A stretch of 9,361 nucleotides of DNA from Candidatus Galligastranaerophilus intestinigallinarum (GTDB lineage Bacteria > Cyanobacteriota > Vampirovibrionia > Gastranaerophilales > Gastranaerophilaceae), in contig DVKW01000118.1 of NCBI GenBank assembly GCA_018715855.1, positions 1 to 9,361 of the forward strand. Direction: 5' to 3'. The number at the start of each line of letters is the position of its first letter. Within the stretch, counting starts at the first letter, position 1. A program made the translations under genes and the position numbers. Shown here piece after piece: positions 1 through 5,144 of the stretch. A model generated the notes under the pieces. That model made no database searches, had not been told where the DNA came from, and saw only the letters and a list, made by a program, of their open reading frames with translations.

Positions 1-629
1 TCATGGAAAATAATTTTAAGGCCTTTATTTAAAAATGCCATTTCTCTAAATCTGTTTGCAATAACATCGCAATCAATTTCTGTTGTTTCCGTAAAAATTT
101 CAGGGTCAAGCCAGAAGGTTGTTTTTGTGCCGCGTTCTGTTGTTTCACGAACTTTTTCAACAGGGTGAACAGGTTCGCCCCTTAAATATTCTTGCCTGTA
201 AAGATAGCCATCTCTTGCAACTTCAACAATAAATTTTTCACTTAAAGCATTTACAACAGATGCGCCAACACCGTGAAGCCCACCTGAAACTTTATAGCCG
301 CCATCTCCGAATTTACCGCCCGCATGAAGCACCGTGTGAACAATTTCTAAGGCAGATTTTCCTGAATCAGGTTTAATATCAACAGGAATGCCCCTTCCGT
401 TATCTTGAACGGTAACTGAATTATCGGGGTTAACCGTAACATGGATTGTATCGCAAAAGCCTGCTAAGCTTTCATCGATTGAATTATCCACAATTTCATA
501 AATACAATGGTGCAACCCTCTTTGGCTGGTTGAACCTATATACATGCCGGGTCTTAATCTAACGGCTTCTAATCCTTCCAATACTCTGATATTACTCGCA
601 TCATAATGCTGAGTTGCTGTTTCTGTCAT
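1..629 (-). CDS. gyrB: DNA gyrase subunit B, N-terminal part (truncated by window edge)
   Basis: ATPase subunit of DNA gyrase, the type II topoisomerase that introduces negative supercoils. The frame reads leftward from ATG at 629-627 and stays open to the window edge, giving 209 codons of a protein usually near 640 residues. The GHKL ATPase domain is clear: residues 9-34 carry the YDAS...LEGLEAVR-x-RPGMYIGS entry, YEIVDNSIDE contains the predicted catalytic Glu45 and Mg-binding Asn49, VQDNGRGIP places the ATP-binding Asp at 76, and residues 103-130 hold the AGGKFG...GGLHGVGASVVNALS ATP lid. These fit GyrB better than ParE, although the C-terminal regions that would settle it are outside the window. 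An AAGGGGAG Shine-Dalgarno (complement of 633-640) lies close before the start. The gene is divergent from the next one. Confidence 0.95.
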   Translation of the reverse strand, partial: MTETATQHYDASNIRVLEGLEAVRLRPGMYIGSTSQRGLHHCIYEIVDNSIDESLAGFCDTIHVTVNPDNSVTVQDNGRGIPVDIKPDSGKSALEIVHTVLHAGGKFGDGGYKVSGGLHGVGASVVNALSEKFIVEVARDGYLYRQEYLRGEPVHPVEKVRETTERGTKTTFWLDPEIFTETTEIDCDVIANRFREMAFLNKGLKIIFH

Positions 630-632
630 ATA

Positions 633-640
633 CTCCCCTT
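633..640 (-). promoter_or_regulatory. gyrB ribosome binding site
   Basis: Read on the minus strand this is AAGGGGAG, three bases before the ATG at 629. It is the strongest purine-rich site near the start and supports the chosen gyrB start codon. Confidence 0.7.
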
Positions 641-661
641 AACTTAATGGTCTTTAGCAAT

Positions 662-691
662 ATAGTAGCACAAAAACGCTTCATGCGCCAA
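662..691 (-). promoter_or_regulatory. Possible gyrB promoter
   Basis: On the minus strand, TTGGCG (complement of 686-691) is followed after 18 bases by TACTAT (complement of 662-667). The -10 is preceded by TGC, so it has an extended -10 form. Both hexamers are partial matches to the sigma70-type consensus (four and five of six). It would give a short leader before gyrB. This is a pattern match only; the rest of the 630-766 gap shows no stronger promoter for the rightward gene. Confidence 0.35.
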
Positions 692-766
692 AAAACAAAT
701 ATATTTTAACAAAAAGTCAATTTTAAACTTTCATCTGTTTTATGAAAAATAAAAAAGGTCAGGTTC

Positions 767-1786
767 ATGATAAATAATATTTCATTCAACGGAATTTTTA
801 ACATTCAAAATAACAATAAAATTTCATTCAGGGCAAAAAGCTTGCCTAATGATACTTTTGAAAAAAGTTCAAGCCCTTTAAAAGATAATGAATTTATAAA
901 ATGGGCAAAAGAAAATAATTTTTTATCCTGTGGCATTAAAGCTTCTTTGGTTGATGAAAACCTTTTAGGCAAAGGTTTTAGCCATATGGTTTATAAAATT
1001 CCGAATAATGATGATTACGTTTTAAGGGTTTCAAGAAATTATTTTGACCCAAAAGAGGTTGATTTTAGCCAATATAAAATAAAAGATACGGAAGATAAAA
1101 ACCTAAAAAGTAATTTTGGGCAAGAAGTTGCAAGAATTGAAGCAGATGATTTTAGAATGCCATCTATAAGCGTTTTAAGAAAACAAACGGGAATTTCAAA
1201 CGGCAACCCGCCGCCAAGCGCTATTCACCATGAAAATGGCAAATTAAGAGAAGGGGAACTTGAATATGAAGCAATTGAGAGAAAAGAACACTATGCAAAT
1301 TCTCTTCAATTTTTGGCAGATGCGCCCCAAGAAGCCTATGATTCTTTAATGGATAAATTTTCTGAACTTGATGAAGCAGGTTATAAATTTGATTATTACA
1401 ACCCGAACAATTTTCTTTTAGATAAAAATAAAGGAACAATTGAGATAATAGACCTTGATAAAATGCCTAAACCTTATGAAAACGACCTTGGAAACGCACT
1501 TTGGGCGCTTACAAACATTGAATATTTAAATACATATTTAACAGATTCATACAATGAAAAAGACCCAAAAATAAGCGATGAAGACAAAAATAGAGCCATT
1601 AAAAACACACTTAATGTTATAGATAAATATACAAAAGCAATGCAGAAAAAGGGCAAGAAATTTTCACAAAACGGCTATGAATTTACGGTGCACCTTTTGG
1701 GCAGTTTTCCTATGAGTATATTCCTGCAAACAAACAGCCAATCTGAAAAAATTGAAAAATTAAGAAATATGGGTTTGATTGATTAA
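767..1786 (+). CDS. Unrecognised protein with an atypical protein-kinase-like fold signature
   Basis: A 339-residue protein I cannot assign to a named family. In kinase order it shows: a glycine-rich loop candidate L-L-G-K-G-F-S-H-M-V-Y-K-I at 66-78; a strand YVLRV at 84-88, where Arg87 sits at the position normally held by the ATP-anchoring lysine; a catalytic-loop candidate F-D-Y-Y-N-P-N-N-F at 208-216, with Asp209 and Asn214 spaced as in HxDxxxxN (the His is Phe207 or 208 here); and IIDLD at 227-231 as a DFG/DFD counterpart. This layout resembles small-molecule or atypical kinases rather than Hanks kinases. The C-terminal 100 residues look helical. There is no signal peptide or membrane segment. 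The N-terminal 25 residues contain two similar ISF segments (ISFNG, ISFRA) in an Asn-rich stretch. AAGG at 755-758 supports the start. It converges with the HTH gene, sharing stop-codon bases. The kinase reading is inference from motif spacing; substrate unknown. Confidence 0.75.
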   Translation: MINNISFNGIFNIQNNNKISFRAKSLPNDTFEKSSSPLKDNEFIKWAKENNFLSCGIKASLVDENLLGKGFSHMVYKIPNNDDYVLRVSRNYFDPKEVDFSQYKIKDTEDKNLKSNFGQEVARIEADDFRMPSISVLRKQTGISNGNPPPSAIHHENGKLREGELEYEAIERKEHYANSLQFLADAPQEAYDSLMDKFSELDEAGYKFDYYNPNNFLLDKNKGTIEIIDLDKMPKPYENDLGNALWALTNIEYLNTYLTDSYNEKDPKISDEDKNRAIKNTLNVIDKYTKAMQKKGKKFSQNGYEFTVHLLGSFPMSIFLQTNSQSEKIEKLRNMGLID

Positions 1787-2103
1787 ATATTTTTTGCAAT
1801 TAAATAAAGAAGTTTTAATTTATCTTCGGGAAGACTTTCTATTAAATTAGTTAAGTCTTCTTTTATGTTTTTATTTTCTTTCAATAATTCAAAATCAAAA
1901 AGTTCTTTTATATCGCAATTAAAAACTTTGGCAACATTTAGAAGGGTTTCAGGGTTTGGAAAGCTTTTGCCCAGTTCTATTAAAGAAACCTGCCTTTGAG
2001 TTCTGTTTATCTTTTCCGCAAGTTCATCTTGGGTTAATTTTAATTTGTTTCTGTATTCTTTGATTTTTGCCCCAAGACAAATTTTTAAGTTTTCTTCGTT
2101 CAT
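1783..2103 (-). CDS. Cro/C1-type helix-turn-helix transcriptional regulator
   Basis: A 106-residue DNA-binding protein of the XRE/Cro-CI (HTH_3) family. Residues about 10-66 form the five-helix domain: the helix pair L-T-Q-D-E-L-A-E-K-I then Q-R-Q-V-S-L-I-E-L-G-K is the HTH, followed by the typical P-N-P-E-T-L-L-N-V-A-K-V-F-N-C-D-I-K-E-L-F. The remaining 35 residues are a charged helical tail (NLIESLPEDKLKLLYLIAKN) that may mediate dimer contacts. No sensor or metabolite domain is present. The start ATG at 2103-2101 is preceded by AAAGGTGG (complement of 2107-2114). The gene is divergent from the GT8 gene and convergent with the kinase-like gene, so it could regulate itself or either neighbour. 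Its target is not evident from sequence. Family confident, function unknown. Confidence 0.92.
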   Translation of the reverse strand: MNEENLKICLGAKIKEYRNKLKLTQDELAEKINRTQRQVSLIELGKSFPNPETLLNVAKVFNCDIKELFDFELLKENKNIKEDLTNLIESLPEDKLKLLYLIAKNI

Positions 2104-2120
2104 CTGCCACCTTTTTACAG

Positions 2121-2126
2121 ATTATA
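2121..2126 (-). promoter_or_regulatory. Possible -10 box of the HTH regulator gene
   Basis: The minus strand reads a perfect TATAAT here, 17 bases before the start codon. No good -35 hexamer lies 16-18 bases further upstream (TTTATT at 17). Transcription from it would begin about at the ribosome binding site, giving a very short leader. In DNA this AT-rich the match could be chance. Confidence 0.3.
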
Positions 2127-2161
2127 AAGTCATAAACTAAACGAATAAACATAATAGAATA

Positions 2162-2190
2162 TTGTAATAAAATAATTCTTATGATATTTT
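2162..2190 (+). promoter_or_regulatory. Possible promoter of the glycosyltransferase gene
   Basis: TTGTAA (2162-2167) and TATTTT (2185-2190) are separated by 17 bases; each matches four of six consensus positions. A second weak option is TATCAT at 2214-2219 with TTGTGT at 2189-2194 (19-base spacer), which would start transcription just before the GTG start. The 148-base gap at 2104-2251 is otherwise featureless AT-rich DNA serving two divergent genes. Confidence 0.22.
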
Positions 2191-2238
2191 GTGTTGTATT
2201 TAATAACATTGTGTATCATTTTTGTTTTGTCGGCATGG

Positions 2239-2246
2239 AAGGAAAG
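2239..2246 (+). promoter_or_regulatory. Ribosome binding site that sets a GTG start for the glycosyltransferase
   Basis: AAGGAAAG lies about eight bases before GTG 2252. The reading frame extends upstream to a TTG at 2222, but that codon has no Shine-Dalgarno, and the ten codons between do not resemble a GT8 N-terminus, which normally begins almost directly with the I-x-F-A-S-D-D-N-Y strand. Confidence 0.7.
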
Positions 2247-2251
2247 AAAAA

Positions 2252-3178
2252 GTGGAATACAGTATATTTTTTGCAAGCGATGATAACTATTCAATGCATT
2301 TAACCGTTGCAATAACATCAATATTAATAAATTCCAAAATAGGTGAATTTTTTAATTTCTATATCTTAGATGGCGGCATAAAAAACAAGAATAAAGAAAA
2401 AATTACTAATCTTAAAAAAATTAAAAACTTTAACCTTGAATTTATTCAAATAAAAAATGAAAAAATAGATAAATGCCCGATGGCAGGTTTAGAAAATGTT
2501 CTTTCAAGACAGGCATATTACAGGTATTTAATTCCTTTTATTAAACCAAATTTGGATAAAGCACTATATCTAGACTGCGATGTAGCAGTTAATTCAAGTT
2601 TATTGGAATTGTATCAAACTGATTTAAAAAATGCATTTTGTGCCGTTTGCAAAGAGGAAAACAATTCTTACCTTGAAATAAATTGCAAGAATACAGAAGT
2701 TAAAAACTATTTTAACTCGGGTGTAATGCTTATAAATTGCAAAAAATGGAGAGAGGAAAATATTTTCGAAAAATTAATTGAAAATACAGACTTTCTTTTT
2801 AAAGAGAACAGATTAAAATTCTTAGACCAAGATGCCCTAAATTATACATTTAGGGAAAATGTAATTTTTATTGACTTGAAATTTAATTTTCAATCAAACA
2901 ATATGAAAGCAAAAAAGCCAAAAACTTTGCCTGTCATTATTCATTATTCAAGCAGAAGAAAGCCTTGGAAAAAGGGGTATGAATTTTTCCCCGAATGCTA
3001 CTTAAAACCTTTATATATTGCAGGTTTTAAAAAAGAATTTTATAAAATTAAATTAAACCATTTTATCTGGAAATTTATAAATTCCATTTTTAATGTAAAA
3101 AATTTTTATAAAGAAAATAAAAAGCATAAGCTGATAACAATATTGGGGTTTGATTATATTGTGCCTTGTAAAAAATAA
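2252..3178 (+). CDS. GT8 family glycosyltransferase (LgtC-like)
   Basis: Predicted 308-residue retaining glycosyltransferase of family 8, which transfers galactose or glucose from a UDP-sugar, usually onto surface glycans such as LPS. From the GTG start: nucleotide-binding strand S-I-F-F-A-S-D-D-N-Y (4-13); metal-binding DxD in Y-L-D-C-D-V (Asp108, Asp110); the N-S-G-V-M-L-I-N strand; L-D-Q-D-A-L-N (191-197); and I-H-Y-S-S-x-x-K-P-W with His231 and Lys237-Pro-Trp239, the family's metal/UDP-binding C-terminal motif. The last 60 residues are Lys/Asn/Phe-rich and end in an ILGFDYIV tail of a kind seen in surface-glycan transferases. There is no membrane segment; it probably acts at the inner face of the membrane. 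Acceptor and donor sugar cannot be read. It stands alone, without neighbouring glycan genes, and is visibly more AT-rich than der downstream. Confidence 0.9.
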   Translation: MEYSIFFASDDNYSMHLTVAITSILINSKIGEFFNFYILDGGIKNKNKEKITNLKKIKNFNLEFIQIKNEKIDKCPMAGLENVLSRQAYYRYLIPFIKPNLDKALYLDCDVAVNSSLLELYQTDLKNAFCAVCKEENNSYLEINCKNTEVKNYFNSGVMLINCKKWREENIFEKLIENTDFLFKENRLKFLDQDALNYTFRENVIFIDLKFNFQSNNMKAKKPKTLPVIIHYSSRRKPWKKGYEFFPECYLKPLYIAGFKKEFYKIKLNHFIWKFINSIFNVKNFYKENKKHKLITILGFDYIVPCKK

Positions 3179-3203
3179 TTTTTCAAATTAGCCTTTTTTA
3201 TTG

Positions 3204-3209
3204 TAAAAT
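3204..3209 (+). promoter_or_regulatory. Possible -10 box just before der
   Basis: TAAAAT (five of six to TATAAT) ends eight bases before the der ATG at 3217, and no Shine-Dalgarno is visible between. If used, transcription would start at or within a base or two of the start codon. The -35 is poor (TTTCAA at 3181-3186, spacer 17). Confidence 0.3.
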
Positions 3210-3216
3210 AAGTTTT

Positions 3217-4530
3217 ATGAAAACGAAAACTGTTGCAATAGTAGGGCGCCCAAATGTGGGCAAATCAACCTTGGTTAATAGAATTATAGGCGAAAGACGT
3301 TCTATTGTAGATGACCTTCCGGGCGTTACAAGAGATAGAATTTATTTTGATGCAATTTGGCAGCATAAGCCTTTTATTATTATAGATACAGGCGGCATTA
3401 TTACAAATGATGACGATGAATTTGTGAAAAACATTTTTTCTCAAGCAAAGCTTGCAGTAGATGAAGCCGATTTAATTTTATTTGTAGTTGATGCTAAAGA
3501 AGGCTTAAACCCTTATGATAACGACATTGCAGATATTTTAAGGCAATCAAAAAAAGAAGTTGTTGTTGTTGCAAATAAAGTGGATTCGCCTGATGAAATT
3601 ACAATGTACAGCGAATTTTACGCCCTCGGGTTTGATGAAGTTATGCCCATATCGGCTCTCCATGGCTCCGGCGGTGTTGGCGACCTTTTAGATAGAGTTA
3701 CAAAAGATATTGAAACTAAAAAAGAAGAAGAAATTGAAGGCGCAATTAAAATTGCAATTGCAGGCAAACCAAACGCAGGCAAAAGTTCAATTTTAAATAA
3801 CCTTTTATGTGAACAAAGAGCAATAGTTTCAGATATTTCAGGCACAACAAGAGATTCAATAAATTCAACCGTTATATATAATAACGAAGAATTTATTTTA
3901 ATTGATACCGCAGGAATCAGAAAAAAATCTAAAGTAGATTACGGTGTTGAAGCATTTGCCGTTGATAGAGCCATAAAAGCAATTAAAGAAGCAGATATAA
4001 CTTTGCTTGTAATAGATGCTAAAGAAGGTTTATCCGACCAAGATAAAAAAATTGCTCAAACAGCGGAAGATGCAGGAACAGGCTTAATTGTTGCATATAA
4101 CAAATGGGATTTAATTAAAAACGTTCAAACTCATAAAGTTGAAGAAGAAATTAACAAAGAAGCGCCATTTTTAAACTATGCAAAGAAAATTTTTATAAGC
4201 GCAAAAACAGGCCAAAGGCTGCATAAAATTTTTGAACTTGCAAAAGAAATTCAAGCCGAAAGAACAAAACAGGTTCAAACAAGCACACTAAACAGAATTA
4301 TAAATGAAGCGGTTGATATTAACCCCCCAACATCAGAAAAAGGGAAATTCTTAAAAATTTATTATACAACCCAATCTAAAATTAAACCGCCTTCTTTTAC
4401 ATTCTTTGTTAATTCAAAGAAGCTTTTAAAAGATTCATACAAAAGATATTTAATGAAAAAATTAAGAGAAGCTTTTGGCTTTTTTGGAACGCCAATCAGG
4501 CTTATTTTTAAAGAAAAAGGAGAAAAATAA
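3217..4530 (+). CDS. der: Ribosome assembly GTPase Der (EngA)
   Basis: Essential tandem-domain GTPase that helps mature the 50S subunit; 437 residues, the usual family length. GTPase domain 1 has P-loop G-R-P-N-V-G-K-S-T (10-18), switch I G-V-T-R-D (36-40), D-T-G-G (57-60) and N-K-V-D (120-123). An acidic linker (about 165-176) leads to domain 2, with P-loop G-K-P-N-A-G-K-S-S (183-191), G-T-T-R-D, D-T-A-G and N-K-W-D (295-298). The C-terminal KH-like domain (about 350-437) includes the family's N-P-P...K-I-Y-Y-x-T-Q and F-G-x-x-G-T-P-I-R-L blocks. The two P-loops and two NKxD motifs exclude the single-domain Era and ObgE. No Shine-Dalgarno precedes the ATG, but MKTKTVAIVGRPNVGK is a normal Der start. 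The stop overlaps the plsY start by one base. Confidence 0.97.
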   Translation: MKTKTVAIVGRPNVGKSTLVNRIIGERRSIVDDLPGVTRDRIYFDAIWQHKPFIIIDTGGIITNDDDEFVKNIFSQAKLAVDEADLILFVVDAKEGLNPYDNDIADILRQSKKEVVVVANKVDSPDEITMYSEFYALGFDEVMPISALHGSGGVGDLLDRVTKDIETKKEEEIEGAIKIAIAGKPNAGKSSILNNLLCEQRAIVSDISGTTRDSINSTVIYNNEEFILIDTAGIRKKSKVDYGVEAFAVDRAIKAIKEADITLLVIDAKEGLSDQDKKIAQTAEDAGTGLIVAYNKWDLIKNVQTHKVEEEINKEAPFLNYAKKIFISAKTGQRLHKIFELAKEIQAERTKQVQTSTLNRIINEAVDINPPTSEKGKFLKIYYTTQSKIKPPSFTFFVNSKKLLKDSYKRYLMKKLREAFGFFGTPIRLIFKEKGEK

Positions 4531-5144
4531 TGGTTGCAATTCCTTTTTGGGCATACATTTTAATTTTTGCAGTTGTTGCTTATTTAATAGGTTCAATTCC
4601 AACGGGCTATTTAATAGTTAAAGCAAAAACAGGGCAAGATATAAGAACAATCGGTTCAGGTTCAACAGGGGCAACGAATGTTAAAAGGGTTTTGGGCAAA
4701 AAGTGGTTCTTTACCGTTATGGTTTTAGATGCAATTAAAGGTATGGTTCCTGTTTTAATTGCAAAATATTTAACTTTTGGCGATTCCCTTGGCCTTGTTG
4801 CGGTTGTTTCAGCCGTTATGGTAATCATTGGGCATTCAAAACCCCTATTTTTAGGCTTTAAAGGCGGCAAAAGCGTAGCTTCAGGCATTGGAACAATTTA
4901 TGCGCTTAATTTTTATGTGGGGCTTATATTAACCGTTGTTTGGTCAATTATTACATATTTTACAAAATATGTTTCAGTTGGTTCAATTATAGCTTTAATT
5001 TGCGCTCCTTTTTTAATGTATTTTTTAAAAAACCCAATCGGTTATACAGTTTATGCAACAATAGCTGCAATTTATATTGTTTATCTTCATAGAGAAAATA
5101 TAAAAAGGTTATTAAAAGGTACTGAAAATAAGGTTAGAAACTAA
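4530..5144 (+). CDS. plsY: Acyl-phosphate:glycerol-3-phosphate acyltransferase PlsY
   Basis: Integral membrane enzyme that transfers an acyl group from acyl-phosphate to glycerol-3-phosphate, making lysophosphatidic acid, the first committed step of phospholipid synthesis. Its length (204 residues) and several hydrophobic segments fit the family. Motif 1 is G-S-I-P-T-G (21-26) continuing to D-I-R-x-I-G-S-G-S-T-G-A-T-N-V (37-51); motif 2 is G-F-K-G-G-K-S-V-A-S-G (109-119) after H102; motif 3 is H-R-E-N-I-K-R-L-L-x-G-T-E near the C-terminus. The GSGST (Ser45) form, instead of GSGN, is what I recall from cyanobacterial PlsY. The start overlaps the der stop (TAATG) with AAGGAG at 4517-4522, seven bases away; the stop overlaps the next start the same way. 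The acyl-phosphate supplier PlsX is not in the window. Confidence 0.95.
   Translation: MVAIPFWAYILIFAVVAYLIGSIPTGYLIVKAKTGQDIRTIGSGSTGATNVKRVLGKKWFFTVMVLDAIKGMVPVLIAKYLTFGDSLGLVAVVSAVMVIIGHSKPLFLGFKGGKSVASGIGTIYALNFYVGLILTVVWSIITYFTKYVSVGSIIALICAPFLMYFLKNPIGYTVYATIAAIYIVYLHRENIKRLLKGTENKVRN

Noticed and set aside
1..629. parE or topoisomerase IV instead of gyrB
   Set aside because: The LEGLEAVR-x-RPGMYIGS entry and the residues around GGLHGVGASVVNALS match GyrB closely. The regions that would discriminate absolutely are outside the window, but GyrB remains the better call.
2122..2135. TTAT-6-ATAA inverted repeat near the HTH gene -10 box as its operator
   Set aside because: The arms are only four A/T bases, a pattern expected by chance at this base composition.
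2222..2251. Upstream TTG start extending the glycosyltransferase by ten codons
   Set aside because: It has no Shine-Dalgarno and the extension lacks family resemblance; GTG 2252 has AAGGAAAG at eight bases and gives the expected GT8 N-terminus.
2130..2321. A 63-codon minus-strand frame across the HTH-glycosyltransferase gap
   Set aside because: It starts inside the glycosyltransferase on the opposite strand, and its low-complexity Tyr/Phe/Ile/Lys content is typical of translated AT-rich intergenic DNA.
3171..3183. AAAAAT-A-ATTTTT palindrome at the end of the glycosyltransferase gene as a terminator
   Set aside because: The stem has no G-C pairs and the loop is one base, so it cannot form a stable terminator hairpin; the later T-run (3194-3199) has no hairpin before it.
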